Shown: positions 24,592 to 34,705 of the stretch, piece after piece
Position numbering within the stretch: the stretch's first letter is position 1
How the letters are laid out: each line of letters opens with the position of its first letter
NCBI RefSeq assembly: GCF_007859915.1
Contig: NZ_SJPM01000004.1
Location: 124,001-188,000, forward strand
Direction: 5' to 3'
DNA length: 64,000 nucleotides
Origin: Neorhodopirellula pilleata
GTDB taxonomy: Bacteria; Planctomycetota; Planctomycetia; Pirellulales; Pirellulaceae
Made by a program: the position numbers and the translations under genes
The notes under the pieces: model-generated
Told to the model about the DNA's origin: nothing
Seen by the model: the letters and a program-made list of their open reading frames with translations, nothing else
The model's database searches: none

Positions 24592-24660
24592 GTTGGGAGT
24601 CAGGAGACAAGCAGAGAGGGGGACAAGAAGTCCATCTCCCCTTCTCCCACCTCCCCATCT
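24592..24660. repeat. GGGAGT-family palindrome between ICMT and ABC genes
   Basis: G-rich arm 24592-24624 (GTTGGGAGTCAGGAG, GAGAGGGGGAC) and C-rich arm 24633-24660 (CTCCCCTTCTCCCACCTCCC) in the 187-base gap. A separate small hairpin CTGACGG / CCGTCAG followed by TTTT on the plus strand lies at 24560-24588. Confidence 0.65.
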
Positions 24661-24665
24661 TTTGC

Positions 24666-25349
24666 TTACGCTGCCCGCGCCACTGCAACTTCATTCGTGA
24701 CTCCGGCGACTAAGCGAATGGTGCGGTGCGCAAACGCGGCGGTGTCGGCGTCGTGGGTGACCATGACGATCGTTCGCCCGTCTTGGTGAAATTCATTCAG
24801 GTAATTCATCACCTGCTGGCGGGTTTCTGAATCGAGGTTTCCGGTCGGTTCATCGGCCAGGATGATTTGCGGATCGTTGGCGAGCGTCCTCGCCAACGCG
24901 ACTCGTTGTTGCTGTCCTTGGCTCATTTCCGACGGACGGTGATCGGTTCGATCGGACAAGCCGACGCGGTCGAGCATCTCCATCGCACGATCTTCTTGTT
25001 GCTTGGCCGTTTTGCCGGACAACATCAGTGGGATCTGCACGTTTTCGCGAGCGGTCAGCCACGAGATCAAGTTGAACGACTGAAAGACGAATCCGATCTT
25101 TCGGCCTCGCAACGCCGTGCGTTCTTTCACCGACAGGTCATACAACGATTCGCCATCGAGCATCACGTCGCCAGTTGACGGTGCGAGCATTCCACCGAGG
25201 ACGGACAACAACGTGGTCTTGCCACTGCCGCTGGGGCCAACGATTGCAATGAAGTCGTTGTCTGGAATCGTCAGGTCGGCGTTGTCGAGTGCCGTGACGA
25301 TCTGGCCTCGGCGTTCGTAGGTCTGGGTAACTGATTTGAGTTGATACAT
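24666..25349 (-). CDS. ABC transporter ATP-binding protein (MacB/LolD type)
   Basis: 227 residues from ATG 25349 (GGAAC upstream); an ATG at 25361 is also in frame. Walker [10 protein letters not shown] (38-46), Q-loop [10 protein letters not shown], signature MSQGQQQR (142-149), Walker [15 protein letters not shown]. The spacing and QSFNL are typical of the MacB/LolD/FtsE group that works with a four-TM permease. Its partner is the next gene upstream (25407-26633). Substrate unknown; in this context export of a metal-related lipoprotein or peptide is possible. Confidence 0.92.
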   Translation of the reverse strand: MYQLKSVTQTYERRGQIVTALDNADLTIPDNDFIAIVGPSGSGKTTLLSVLGGMLAPSTGDVMLDGESLYDLSVKERTALRGRKIGFVFQSFNLISWLTARENVQIPLMLSGKTAKQQEDRAMEMLDRVGLSDRTDHRPSEMSQGQQQRVALARTLANDPQIILADEPTGNLDSETRQQVMNYLNEFHQDGRTIVMVTHDADTAAFAHRTIRLVAGVTNEVAVARAA

Positions 25350-25406
25350 GAGTCGTTCCATTGAGGATTGTTGATTGCAGATTTGAGATTGAAACGGATT
25401 CGATCC

Positions 25407-26633
25407 CTATTCGTTGAAAACGAGACACGGATCGAGACCAGCGGCGCGGCGCGCGGGCAGGAGGCTGGCGACCACTGCAACGATCGTGGCGGATGCCATC
25501 CCAACCCCCAACAGCATCGGCATCGGACTGACGTGAATGCCCAGCAACTGTGGTCCCAGTACTGCCGCGACGATGGTGCCGACGACGAAGCCCGCTGCTC
25601 CACCGGCGAGTCCTAAGACAGCGGCTTTACCAAGGAACATTTGGGTCACGAAGTTGCGACTGGCTCCAATTGCCATCAGCGTTCCGATTTCTTTGCGTCG
25701 CTCGGTCACGTTGGCGTACATCACACTGGCAATGCTCGCTCCACCGACCAACAGCAGGATCGACAGAAAGACCCAAGACAAACGCGACATCAATCCGTTG
25801 ACGGCAATTTGAGTTTGAACCACTTGCGCGATCGTGACGATCCGCGTCTCGGGCAGTTCAGCGGAGAGGCTGGTAATCAGGCTGCCAGCCGCATCTTCGC
25901 AACACGCCATGATTTCGATCACGTTGACGACTGGGCCTGCACCGGACAATTCTTGAACGCTGTGCAAGTGAGCGAACATGCGGCCGTCGTCAATCGTTCC
26001 GGTCGCTGGCAATACCGTCAGGACGGTGAAATCCTCGCCGAACAACTGCAACGTATCGCCAACTTTCGCACCGAGTTGTCCCGCCAGGTCGCGACCGAGA
26101 ATGACATCTCGATCGCCCAAGTCTTGAACGGTTCGGGTATTAGCCAGCGAGTTCGGGTCATCGTTTCCCGCACCGGTGTCGGCGGCGGTGGCACAACAAC
26201 CGCGATCGCTCCCAACCGCGTTGCCCAACATTCCAAGTCCCTGCCATGCTGCTTTGGCTTGGAACTCACTTCGTGGCAAAATTCCGGCGAGAGTCACAGG
26301 GATCGAATCAACAGAGGCTTCGACGCACAACTTAGGAGCCAGATTTTCGACACCGGCCAACCGTGCCAGAGCGAGTCGGGTGACGTATTCCTCGGGCATC
26401 GTATGCCCGTGCATGTCGGCTCCGTAGTAGTCCTGCAACGTCACACTTGGCGGTAGTACCAAAACGTTAGCACCGAGCGATTCCATATCACCGGCAATCT
26501 TCCGTTCAGAGAACACGGTGATGTTCTGAATCGCTACCAATGCGGTGACGCCAAGTGTGACCGCCAACAGGCTGGTCAACATAGGTGTTGGACGTTGCCA
26601 AAGTTCTTTCCAGATCAAATGTCGAAGCTTCAT
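25407..26633 (-). CDS. ABC transporter permease (FtsX/MacB family)
   Basis: 408 residues from ATG 26633, preferred over 26642 because AAGGA is then 9 bases upstream. One N-terminal helix ([16 protein letters not shown]), a large periplasmic domain of about 240 residues, then three helices ([20 protein letters not shown]; a segment near 310-345; [20 protein letters not shown]), the MacB/LolC plan. The periplasmic domain has two Cys pairs ([14 protein letters not shown]), unusual for the family and possibly metal-binding. Pairs with the ATPase gene 57 bases downstream. Confidence 0.88.
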   Translation of the reverse strand: MKLRHLIWKELWQRPTPMLTSLLAVTLGVTALVAIQNITVFSERKIAGDMESLGANVLVLPPSVTLQDYYGADMHGHTMPEEYVTRLALARLAGVENLAPKLCVEASVDSIPVTLAGILPRSEFQAKAAWQGLGMLGNAVGSDRGCCATAADTGAGNDDPNSLANTRTVQDLGDRDVILGRDLAGQLGAKVGDTLQLFGEDFTVLTVLPATGTIDDGRMFAHLHSVQELSGAGPVVNVIEIMACCEDAAGSLITSLSAELPETRIVTIAQVVQTQIAVNGLMSRLSWVFLSILLLVGGASIASVMYANVTERRKEIGTLMAIGASRNFVTQMFLGKAAVLGLAGGAAGFVVGTIVAAVLGPQLLGIHVSPMPMLLGVGMASATIVAVVASLLPARRAAGLDPCLVFNE

Positions 26634-26694
26634 AGAATCCATTCCTTGAATTGCAGATTGTTGAATTGAGTTTGAGGATTTTGAGATGAGCGAT

Positions 26695-26741
26695 GAGAGA
26701 TGGGAGCAACGTGTCTCCTTCTCCCACCTCCCCCTCTCTCG
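26695..26741. repeat. GGGAGT-family palindrome between permease and thioredoxin-fold genes
   Basis: GAGAGATGGGAG (26695-26706) against CTCCTTCTCCCACCTCCCC and CTCTCTC (26715-26741). Shares CTTCTCCCACCTCCCC with the copy at 24633-24660. An A/T-rich tract with TTGCAGATT (26651) just before it resembles one at 25374 on the other side of the permease gene. Confidence 0.6.
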
Positions 26742-26749
26742 GACCGTTC

Positions 26750-27532
26750 CTAGCGTCGTGACGGTTGCGAAGCCTCAGCCGATTTGTGATGTTTGCAGTT
26801 TTCGTCGTCACAGCACTTGCCTGCGGCGGCGAGCTTTTGTGCCAAATCGTCAAGACTTACGTTGGCATTGAAAATTCCGACCATCACGCCCGGCGGTGCC
26901 ATGAAGGCGACTACGGGAGCCGGTTGATCGGTTTTGACGCGAAGCTGTTGCAGGAACTTGGCTTCGGCAGGATCATTTGCGATCACCGTGACTACTTCGG
27001 TCCGATTTTCATAAAGCTTGTCGGCTTGAAACTGTCGAACGCCCATCGGGATCGAAGCGCCAGCACTCGGTTGAGCACACAGCAAAACCAGCTTGCGATC
27101 TTGCAACGCCTTCAGGCACTGAGCCTGACCAGTCGACACGATTGCAGCGGTAAGTTGCTGGGACGTTGCCTTTTGTGGGAACACGCTACATACCGCCCCG
27201 TTGGGAGCCAACACGGCAGTCGCAGGCATCGGCATTCGGGTCGCATCGTAATGTTTAACCAAGGCCTGTTCGGCAGCATCACCAATTTGTACAGGCACGA
27301 TCACCGCATCTTGCCGATTGGCCAGAGTTGTTTGCAACGTGCCGTGCATGGCTTGCGTCGGGGCATCGTTCCCGCGATAGAACATCACGAATGCGAACTG
27401 ATTATTCGCCGCAGCGTTTTGAATCGCTTGCTCCGCAGGACTTGCCGCCCGCGCAGTTTGTGCAAACGACAGACAAGCTGTCACTAAGGTCATGGTCAGT
27501 GCGATTGCAGTTTGACTGAAATTCCGTTTCAT
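26750..27532 (-). CDS. Exported thioredoxin-fold-like protein with Cys/His tail
   Basis: 260 residues from ATG 27532 (AAGGA 9 bases upstream). Signal peptide ends TARA. Two apparent repeats of a thioredoxin-like domain: [17 protein letters not shown] with [11 protein letters not shown], and [18 protein letters not shown] with [11 protein letters not shown]; neither has a CxxC active site, so redox catalysis is unlikely. The tail reads [14 protein letters not shown] and should bind a metal ion. Runs ahead of the ABC exporter genes on the same strand. Family assignment is tentative. Confidence 0.6.
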   Translation of the reverse strand: MKRNFSQTAIALTMTLVTACLSFAQTARAASPAEQAIQNAAANNQFAFVMFYRGNDAPTQAMHGTLQTTLANRQDAVIVPVQIGDAAEQALVKHYDATRMPMPATAVLAPNGAVCSVFPQKATSQQLTAAIVSTGQAQCLKALQDRKLVLLCAQPSAGASIPMGVRQFQADKLYENRTEVVTVIANDPAEAKFLQQLRVKTDQPAPVVAFMAPPGVMVGIFNANVSLDDLAQKLAAAGKCCDDENCKHHKSAEASQPSRR

Positions 27533-27622
27533 CGTCGTCATTCCTTTTGAGTGCCGAGAGAAGTTGTTTCTTCAGATTCCACCTCGGCGCGTGGATTCCG
27601 AATTGGTAGTGCGATTTTTGTT

Positions 27623-27668
27623 TGGCTGGTCTGGGACCCTGGCTCTCGCCTGGGTCCCAGATTTGCCA
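27623..27668 (-). terminator. Hairpin between the His-rich lipoprotein and thioredoxin-fold genes
   Basis: CTGGGACCC / GGGTCCCAG perfect 9-base stem, extended by TGGC / GCCA with internal mismatches. It starts 8 bases past the lipoprotein stop on the minus strand. No T-run follows, so termination would be imperfect or Rho-assisted. Confidence 0.45.
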
Positions 27669-27675
27669 GTTTTAC

Positions 27676-28206
27676 CTATTTGTGATCGTGATCTTCGTGG
27701 TCGTGATCGTGGGCAATCGTTCCACGGAACGACTTACCATTGATGGTGAGAACGAGCCGTGGTTCGGCTCCTTCTTCGTCCAGGTGCTCGCCGAGTTCTG
27801 CGTCAGTGGACACGAATCGCGAAGATTTGCCTTGCGGGTCGCTGGCGTCGGGGGATGCCGTCAGCTTGAACTGCTCGGGCTTGCCATCATGCTTGACGTT
27901 GATCGTGATATCCGATCCTTCGATCGGCACCTGTTCGGTGGCCGCTGCATTTAGCACGTAGATCGTCACCGAGCCGGTGGCTTCATCATGCACGAGTTCC
28001 GCGTGGTACTCTTCGTTGCCTAATTCGATCAATCCGCCGTGATGCGGTCCTTCGCTTGGGTGAGCATGACCTTCATGGTCGTCGTGGGCATCGACCGTTG
28101 CTGGGGGGGGCGAGGTTTCCACGTTCGTGCCAGCGTCTTTGCAGCCGACAAAGCCGAAGGTCATGGATGCCAATGCGAGCGTGAAGAATGTGTTTGTCAG
28201 TTTCAT
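27676..28206 (-). CDS. His-rich metal-binding lipoprotein
   Basis: 176 residues. Lipobox GFVGC at the end of the signal peptide. A His cluster (HDDHEGHAHPSEGPHHGG, residues 41-58) precedes a beta-rich domain (YHAELVHDEATGSVTIYVLN, then ITINVKHDGKPEQFKLTA) and a closing HDHDHEDHDHK. The GPHHGG start and YHAEL strand are also seen, in looser form, at GPHGG in the protein at 7232-8386. Probably a periplasmic metal buffer for the pump encoded upstream. Confidence 0.7.
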   Translation of the reverse strand: MKLTNTFFTLALASMTFGFVGCKDAGTNVETSPPPATVDAHDDHEGHAHPSEGPHHGGLIELGNEEYHAELVHDEATGSVTIYVLNAAATEQVPIEGSDITINVKHDGKPEQFKLTASPDASDPQGKSSRFVSTDAELGEHLDEEGAEPRLVLTINGKSFRGTIAHDHDHEDHDHK

Positions 28207-28267
28207 TTGATTTCTCTTGGGAAGGGGGGTAATTTAGAAGTAAGGAGTTAGGAGTTAGAAGTTGTTG

Positions 28268-28951
28268 TTAGTGCATGTGCTTCACCTCGAATCCGGTTTT
28301 TTGAAGCCACTTTTCCCACATCGACGCGACGTCATGCGAGCCGACTTCGATGTGTTTCCACTGCGGGCAACGGAAGTTCAGATCGGCGTGACCTGCGTGC
28401 TCAGTGGTTTTCAGTTCGCATCCGAGTCCCTGCAACATGGCGGTCAGTTCGGCAACCTGTGCTGGGTTTTCCAGGTGCAGTGACTTCCACTCTGCAACGC
28501 GGTAGGCGACCTCTTCGGCTTTGCCAGGAGCGTGACTGTGACCCGCGTGATCGTGATCGTCGGCGGCATGGTCGTGTTCAGCGTGGTCGTGGCCTTCGTG
28601 ACCCGCTTCGTCGTGGCCGTTGTGATCTGCCGCGTGTCCGTGCAACGTCTCGAAACCGGCCTCTTTGAGCCAGTCTTCCCATTGGTGGGCAAGCTTGTCA
28701 TCCGCCACTTCCATGCTCTTCCACTTGGGCGAACGGTAGACGACATCGGTGTGACCGTCGTGGTTGTCCATCTTGGCTTCGCAGCCGAGCTTCTGTACCG
28801 CCGCCAAGTGCTGCTGTGCTTTGCCCGCGTCATCAAAGTGCATCTGCTTCCACTGCGGCAGACAGAACGCGACGAACTCCGCCGCGTTCGCAAGGCTACC
28901 TAGCGACGACAGTGCAACAGCACACAACAAAACGCTGATTCGGTTTGACAT
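28268..28951 (-). CDS. Exported protein with duplicated Trp/Cys domain and His-rich linker
   Basis: 227 residues from ATG 28951 (AAGGAAAG upstream); the frame extends upstream without a better start. Signal peptide ends ANA. Two homologous halves of about 80 residues: the first has PQWKQMHF, KLGCEAKMDNHDGHTDVVY, PKWKSMEV, EDWLKEAGFETLHGH; the second has AEWKSLHL, GLGCELKTTEHAGHADLNF, PQWKHIEV, EKWLQKTGFEVKHMH. They are joined by about 35 residues very rich in His and Asp. Each half keeps one Cys and several His, so each probably holds one metal. Family unknown. Lies 37 bases after the second RND pump. Confidence 0.7.
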   Translation of the reverse strand: MSNRISVLLCAVALSSLGSLANAAEFVAFCLPQWKQMHFDDAGKAQQHLAAVQKLGCEAKMDNHDGHTDVVYRSPKWKSMEVADDKLAHQWEDWLKEAGFETLHGHAADHNGHDEAGHEGHDHAEHDHAADDHDHAGHSHAPGKAEEVAYRVAEWKSLHLENPAQVAELTAMLQGLGCELKTTEHAGHADLNFRCPQWKHIEVGSHDVASMWEKWLQKTGFEVKHMH

Positions 28952-28988
28952 AAAACTTTCCTTCAAGGTGATCCGTTCGCTTCCTGTC

Positions 28989-31900
28989 TTAGGTCGCGGG
29001 TTCGGAAAGGGGTTGGGAGGTCTCTGTCGTCCTTGACCGAGATTGGTCGAGTGGTTGGTGAGATTCCTCGTCTTCGGACTCTTCAAACAGAGGAATGTCG
29101 GTTTTCGATTCGTTGACAACTCGTTCAGCCGATTTCAGTCCGATCAGCCAGAACAACGCGGGGTGAACGAAGAAGTCGAGTAGCGTCGAACTAATCAGTC
29201 CGCCGAGAATCACGGTCGCGACTGGATAGAGGATTTCTTTGCCGGGTTCGCCAGCCGCCATGACCAACGGGACCAAGCCGATGCCGGAGGTAAGTGCGGT
29301 CATCAACACTGGTGCCAGACGTTCCAGTCCGGCACGTACAATCATTTCTTTTGTCCAGTCTTCGCCTTCGTGCTGGACCAAGTGCAAATAATGGTTAATC
29401 AGCAGGATTCCGTTTCGCGATGCGATTCCGGCGAGCGAGATGAAGCCGACCATCGCAGCAACGGTCAGCGTTTGGCCGGTGACGACCAACGCGATTACCG
29501 ATCCGATGAACGCCATTGGTAGGGCCATCATCACTTGCAGCGAGAGGTTGACGCTGCGGAACATCGTGTACAGAACCAGGAACACGCCCACTAGCGAGAC
29601 GGCGAACAGGATGCCGATGACTCGCGATGCCGATTGCTGGCTTTCAAATTGTCCGCTGTACTGAACGAAGTATCCTGGCGGCAACGACTCGACGATGGGT
29701 TGAAACTTCTTTTGAATGTCTTGCACCACGTCGACCACACCTCGCTCGGATACGTTGCACTGCAACACAATTCGGCGACGAACATCTTCGCGGTTAATTG
29801 TGTTTGGGCCGCCTGATTGGTAGATGTTCGCGACCGATTCCAACGGCACTTTCCCACCGTCGGCGAGGTCAATCGTCAGCCGCTTGAGAGTTTGCAGGTT
29901 CTCGCGGTAATCTTCATCGAGACGCAGCATCAAATCGAACGTGCGTTGGCCGATCAAGATTTCGGAAACGACTTGTCCGTTGAGGGCCGTTTGGATGAAC
30001 TCGTTGACTTCGACGGCACTGAGTCCGTAAAGCAACAGCTTGTCGCGGTCGAGTTCGATCCGTAATTGCGGAATGATGACTTGGGGTTCGACCAGCACAT
30101 CCTTCGTTCCGGACACCGTCTTCATTACCGCTTCCATCTCGCCCGCTTTGCGACGCAACAGATCGAGATCGTCGCCATAGATTTTGATTCCAATTTGAGC
30201 CTTCACACCGGAGATCATGTGCGAGATCAAGTGAGCGATTGGTTGCTCGACCGCAGTGACGATGCCGGGAATGTCGGCCATCGCCTCGCGAATTTCTTCG
30301 AGCTGTTCTTCGCGGGATCGCGGCGATTCGGGATCGAGTTCCAAGATGAACTCGCTCATATTCACGCCCTCGGCGTGTTCGTCCAACTCGGCGCGTCCGG
30401 TGCGGCGAATGAAGCCTTCGATGTCTTCAATCTCTCGCAATCGAGTTTCGACATGGCTAGAAATGTCGTTGGAAGTAGCCAGTGAAGTGCCCGGCGGCAA
30501 CACGACGTTTAGTTGAACCGCACCTTCATTAAATGGCGGCAGGAAGTCGCGTTCGAGACTCATCAGGAACATTCCGGACAAAACGACTAGTACCGCTGTG
30601 ACGGCTAGATTGAATCGCGGAACCGTCAGGCTGAAGCGGATGACTTTGTCGCCAATCCATTTGATGCCTCGCAGGACGAATCCGTCTTTCTCGTGCCCCT
30701 TAAGCTTTTGACTACCGAGCAACCAATAGGACAGCACGGGTGTGACGGTCAGCGACACGAGTAACGACGAAAGTATCGAAACGATGTAGGCGACACCCAG
30801 CGGAGCAAACAAACGTCCTTCCATGCCCGAGAGCGCGAACAGCGGTAGAAATACGAGGATCACGATCATCGTGCCGAATACGATTGAATTGCGAATCTCG
30901 ATACTGGCACGGAATACGACCAGCAAGGGATGCTTGGGGTTATCGCTGGCCCGATTTTCCTTCAATCGGCGATAGATGTTTTCCACATCGACGATCGCGT
31001 CGTCGACCAGTTCACCGATCGCAACGGCCAAACCACCCAGCGTCATCGTGTTGATCGACAAATCGAAGATTGAAAACACGATCGCGGTCATTACCAGCGA
31101 CAACGGAATCGCGGTCAGCGTGATGAATGTCGTGCGGACGTTCATCAGGAACAGGAACAAGATAATGACGACCAAGATGCCGCCGTCACGAAGTGCCTCG
31201 GCAACGTTCTCGATCGCTCGGTCGATGAATGACTTTTGCGTGTAGAGCGGTTCGATGCGTAGGTCACCCGGCAAAGAAGGCCGCAACTCATCAATTGCCG
31301 CCATCACATCGTCGGTCACTCGCCGCGTGTCGGCTCCCGGTTGCTTGTTGATCGTAAGAATGACCGCAGGGCCACCGCTGTAATTTCTGTCCTCATCGCG
31401 TACCCAGGCTGAACTGTCGCCGCGTTTGACTTGCGCACCTTCGACGACGCGAGCGATCTGGCCCAGCGAAATGGGGCGGCCTTCCTTCATCGTGACGACG
31501 ACCTTTTGCAGGTCTTCAATGCTCTGAACACGGCCCAGACCACGAACTAGCAATTCGTTCGGGCCTTGTTCATCCAAGTAGCCGCCCGTGGCGTTGTCAT
31601 TGCTGTTCTGAACGGCTTGCTTAACCTGATGCAACGCAATTCCGAATCGCAACATCGCATCGGGGTCGACCAACACTTGAAACTGCTTGCGTCCGCCGCC
31701 CATCGTGAAGACTTGCGAAACGCCAGGGATGGTCAGCAATCGCTGCCGCACGACCCAATCTCCGAGCGTTCGCAGTTCAAGCGGTTCGGTTGCACCGTCG
31801 TCGCTCCACATTCCCAACATCAGGATTTGACCCATGATGGAAGAGATCGGTGCGAGCGTTGGCTTTACGCCTTTCGGCATCCGTTCTTGAACGAGTTGCA

Positions 31901-32240
31901 GTCGTTCGGCGACGATTTGACGGTCGTTGTAAATGTCCGTGTTCCAATCGAACTCGACATAGACGACCGAGATACCAACGCCCGATGAACTTCGGACCGC
32001 TTGAACGCCGTTCGCGCCATTGACCGCCGTTTCAATGGGGAACGTCACGAGCGTTTCGACTTCTTCCGGTGCCAGCCCTGGTGCCTCGGTCATGATGACC
32101 ACACGAGGACGGTTGAGGTCGGGGAAGACGTCGATCGGAGCCTGCATCGCCTGCCAAGTCCCGAATCCCACCAGGAACAAGGCAACGGCGATGACAAGCA
32201 TGCGTTGCTTCAACGCGAATCGAATGATTGAATCTAGCAT
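28989..32240 (-). CDS. Heavy-metal efflux RND transporter permease (second system)
   Basis: 1083 residues. AAGGAG precedes the ATG. RND landmarks: PIDVFPDLNRPRVVIMTEAP, ETLVTFPIETAVNGANG, and a TM4 segment GGLAVAIGELVDDAIVDVEN near residues 401-421. That TM4 has no DFG and a GELVDD core, unlike both CusA (8495-12049) and the Czc-like pump (60558-63767), so this is a third substrate class; the metal cannot be named from sequence alone. The C-terminus is an acidic Ser-rich tail. Its adaptor gene is 11 bases upstream. Confidence 0.92.
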   Translation of the reverse strand: MLDSIIRFALKQRMLVIAVALFLVGFGTWQAMQAPIDVFPDLNRPRVVIMTEAPGLAPEEVETLVTFPIETAVNGANGVQAVRSSSGVGISVVYVEFDWNTDIYNDRQIVAERLQLVQERMPKGVKPTLAPISSIMGQILMLGMWSDDGATEPLELRTLGDWVVRQRLLTIPGVSQVFTMGGGRKQFQVLVDPDAMLRFGIALHQVKQAVQNSNDNATGGYLDEQGPNELLVRGLGRVQSIEDLQKVVVTMKEGRPISLGQIARVVEGAQVKRGDSSAWVRDEDRNYSGGPAVILTINKQPGADTRRVTDDVMAAIDELRPSLPGDLRIEPLYTQKSFIDRAIENVAEALRDGGILVVIILFLFLMNVRTTFITLTAIPLSLVMTAIVFSIFDLSINTMTLGGLAVAIGELVDDAIVDVENIYRRLKENRASDNPKHPLLVVFRASIEIRNSIVFGTMIVILVFLPLFALSGMEGRLFAPLGVAYIVSILSSLLVSLTVTPVLSYWLLGSQKLKGHEKDGFVLRGIKWIGDKVIRFSLTVPRFNLAVTAVLVVLSGMFLMSLERDFLPPFNEGAVQLNVVLPPGTSLATSNDISSHVETRLREIEDIEGFIRRTGRAELDEHAEGVNMSEFILELDPESPRSREEQLEEIREAMADIPGIVTAVEQPIAHLISHMISGVKAQIGIKIYGDDLDLLRRKAGEMEAVMKTVSGTKDVLVEPQVIIPQLRIELDRDKLLLYGLSAVEVNEFIQTALNGQVVSEILIGQRTFDLMLRLDEDYRENLQTLKRLTIDLADGGKVPLESVANIYQSGGPNTINREDVRRRIVLQCNVSERGVVDVVQDIQKKFQPIVESLPPGYFVQYSGQFESQQSASRVIGILFAVSLVGVFLVLYTMFRSVNLSLQVMMALPMAFIGSVIALVVTGQTLTVAAMVGFISLAGIASRNGILLINHYLHLVQHEGEDWTKEMIVRAGLERLAPVLMTALTSGIGLVPLVMAAGEPGKEILYPVATVILGGLISSTLLDFFVHPALFWLIGLKSAERVVNESKTDIPLFEESEDEESHQPLDQSRSRTTETSQPLSEPAT

Positions 32241-32251
32241 GATGTGGCTCC

Positions 32252-33739
32252 TTAGTGGTTGTGGCCTGCGTGTGGATCAACTCCACCGCCAGACTTATTT
32301 TTGAGAGCCATTTGCATTTGATGAGCGCCACGCATGGCGATGACGTCACCAGGGAACAGCGAACCGTCGTTGTCGATCACGGCGGAATACTGATCGCGAT
32401 ACTTCACATGAACCGGCACGCGGTCGAAGTGACTGCCGTTCTGCTGGAACACGAAAGTTTCCGCTCCTTCGCTCGCCACCGCCTCGACAGGCACCACGAT
32501 TTGTTCCGGCATTTCTTGGACTGGTACTCGCAACTGCATCCGTTGACCGGGGACGTAACGCCATTCGACGTAGCGATTGCCGTCGGCGCGATGATCCTTG
32601 GCGACTTCGTTAGGAAGGCGAACATAGAAATTCAGCGTTCGCGTCTTGGCATCAACTTGATTGGCGAGATACGCCATTTTCAAGCCTTCGATCACACGGG
32701 ATTCGGAGCCTGGTTCTTCCAAGATCGCGTCAACTGCCCAGCCATTCTGGGACGCTTTCCGAAGCTGCTTAATGTCTTGCTCGAATGCGAGCCCTTCGAT
32801 GAACAGTTCGTCGTAGTCGGTTAAGATGCAAAGTGTTTCGCCCGCGTTGATGGACTGGCCTTTGTGAACAGCCAAGTCTTGCAGGATCAATGGGCCAGTG
32901 TGTTTGGGTTGCTCGTCTTTGACATAACCCGCTTGAATGACTCGTTGGGTCAAACGCAATTCTTCCTCACCGTGGCTATCGACACTCGGAGCGAAGACTT
33001 GTAGCTCACGGAGCAATCGTCGCTCCCGTTCAATTTGCTCTACTTGGTTGTCTGACAATCCGTGCAGCCGAAGCGATTCACGCATGGCACTCAAGTTGGC
33101 GTTCAGCTTGTCGCGAGCGTACTGTCGTTCCAGCAAAACCTTGCCGGCGATCGCACCACTACTGGTGACCTGTTGCAAGCGAGCGACCTCGCGTTGTTCA
33201 ACATCGAGTTCCCCGAGCGTGCGAAGGAAATCAGTTTGTGCGTTGACAAGGTCTTCGTGTGTCAAGCGAATCTGAAACAGTAGACTTCCCGGCTCGACCG
33301 CTTCGCCTTGCACCGCGTGAACATGCGTGACGACGCCGGTCATCGGCGTGGCAACTTGGACTCGTGAACGACCAGGCCGTTCGACGACGACGGCGGGAAC
33401 CGTGATGGATCGACGGAAGGTTTCCAACTTGATCGGGCGGATCGTCTCGTCGGACAATCCGATGTTGCGGATCGCCTGCTTTGACAGTTCCAACGAAGTC
33501 GCCTCGTCGTGACCCGCATGCGCTGCGTGATCGTGACCGGCATGAGGATCAGCCTCGCCGGCCGCCTCACCCTCGTGCGATTCGCCTCCGCCATTGCGGA
33601 AAGAAACAGCGGTTTGATCGACCCACGCCTTGGTGGCCGGGAACCAACGCTGCCAAGTAAAACCACCGACGATCACAACGATCAGCGTGGCGATTAGCCA
33701 AACCCACTTCATGGGCACTTTGGGCATACGGATTTTCAT
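32252..33739 (-). CDS. RND efflux periplasmic adaptor (second system)
   Basis: 495 residues. One N-terminal helix (WVWLIATLIVVIVGGFTWQ), then a His-rich segment (DPHAGHDHAAHAGHDE). Adaptor core: VVERPGRSRVQVATPMTGVV, coiled coil DFLRTLGELDVEQREVARLQ, barrel VDAILEEPGSESRVIEG and C-terminal VVPVEAVASEGAETFVFQQ. Ends GGGVDPHAGHNH, a second His site. No HMBD motifs, unlike CusB at 12614. Delivers metal to the pump encoded next. A TolC partner is not adjacent; 15746 or 52113 could serve. Confidence 0.9.
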   Translation of the reverse strand: MKIRMPKVPMKWVWLIATLIVVIVGGFTWQRWFPATKAWVDQTAVSFRNGGGESHEGEAAGEADPHAGHDHAAHAGHDEATSLELSKQAIRNIGLSDETIRPIKLETFRRSITVPAVVVERPGRSRVQVATPMTGVVTHVHAVQGEAVEPGSLLFQIRLTHEDLVNAQTDFLRTLGELDVEQREVARLQQVTSSGAIAGKVLLERQYARDKLNANLSAMRESLRLHGLSDNQVEQIERERRLLRELQVFAPSVDSHGEEELRLTQRVIQAGYVKDEQPKHTGPLILQDLAVHKGQSINAGETLCILTDYDELFIEGLAFEQDIKQLRKASQNGWAVDAILEEPGSESRVIEGLKMAYLANQVDAKTRTLNFYVRLPNEVAKDHRADGNRYVEWRYVPGQRMQLRVPVQEMPEQIVVPVEAVASEGAETFVFQQNGSHFDRVPVHVKYRDQYSAVIDNDGSLFPGDVIAMRGAHQMQMALKNKSGGGVDPHAGHNH

Positions 33740-33986
33740 GGTAACGAAACCAACGGAACAACTGCCGGAGAAACCGACCCACGATTCAATATGTGTGGGT
33801 CAGAGAAAGGTCAACGCGAAGAAGCGTCCGTGGCAGATGATCGGCGAATGCAGGCTGAATCAATCAGCGCAAGCGAAATTCGCCAAGAGTGTCGGAGCTG
33901 ATGCACGAGGATCGAAAGTCTTGACGACTTTCGCCACGGCATAGAGGCACAGTCACTCTCATCCAATCACGGACGAGAGCGGACCA

Positions 33987-34499
33987 TTACAGACGCCAGA
34001 CTTGCGTCTTGATGCGGAGGGGCGACTGTACGTCGTGCGGATCGGGCGGCGAACCGTACACCGTCCGTAGTGCGAGAATGTCTTGCGACGACAACGACAA
34101 ACAGTGCGTTAGCAAGGGCGACCAATCGTAGGTCAGCATCAACGAAATGCCGTTGTCTCGTTGATCGGCAACAAAGTTGCAGTCAGCTTCGTCACAGGAT
34201 TCATGCGGTCCATGGGAGCCCGAACAAGGCTGGCTGGATTCGTCATCAAAGCACTCGCAAGCAATCGAGCCATCTGCGTTGTGCTGATGTTGGCAGGAAG
34301 CCTTGTGACCTTCGTGGGAATGCTCGTCGTGATCGTGGCCAGAGTCGCTGAGACCAACCACGTGCGGAACTTCCACCATCACCTGGTCATCACCGTGATC
34401 GTGCGTGCAATCCGCGTGAGCGTGATGCACGCAACAACCCAGCAGTGCGTGAAGCACTACGGCGGTCATCGTTGAGTAGGTGAGGAGCTTGTGAAACAT
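33987..34499 (-). CDS. Exported His/Cys-rich protein upstream of second RND operon
   Basis: 170 residues. Signal peptide with LLGCCVHHAHA, then HDHDEHSHEGHKASCQHQH and several spaced cysteines (ACECF, QPCSG, SCDEADC). The final 60 residues (LTYDWSPLLTHCLSLSSQDI, ending RIKTQVWRL) mirror the short hydrophobic ending seen in the Cys-rich protein at 15025. Family unknown. It heads the transcript of the second RND system after a 247-base gap in which I see no gene. Confidence 0.65.
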   Translation of the reverse strand: MFHKLLTYSTMTAVVLHALLGCCVHHAHADCTHDHGDDQVMVEVPHVVGLSDSGHDHDEHSHEGHKASCQHQHNADGSIACECFDDESSQPCSGSHGPHESCDEADCNFVADQRDNGISLMLTYDWSPLLTHCLSLSSQDILALRTVYGSPPDPHDVQSPLRIKTQVWRL

Positions 34500-34705
34500 G
34501 GTCGCTTTGTTGGGACACGGACGATCGGCACAATGGGACGAATCGTCGCAGTATTACTATCGAATTTTGGCTGTCCGGTCTACAGTGAAATTGTGCGGGA
34601 AGGGTAATGCAGAAGCTGTGCCAATCGCGAATTTGCGGCGAATCGTTGGCAAAAGTCGCGAAATCGACGCTCAATAAAATTCGGGATTGTCGTCAACCTG
34701 ACCGC

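Noticed and set aside
26765..27487. Plus-strand frame of 240 codons opposite the thioredoxin-fold gene
   Set aside because: No ribosome site or domain; the minus strand has signal peptide and ribosome site.
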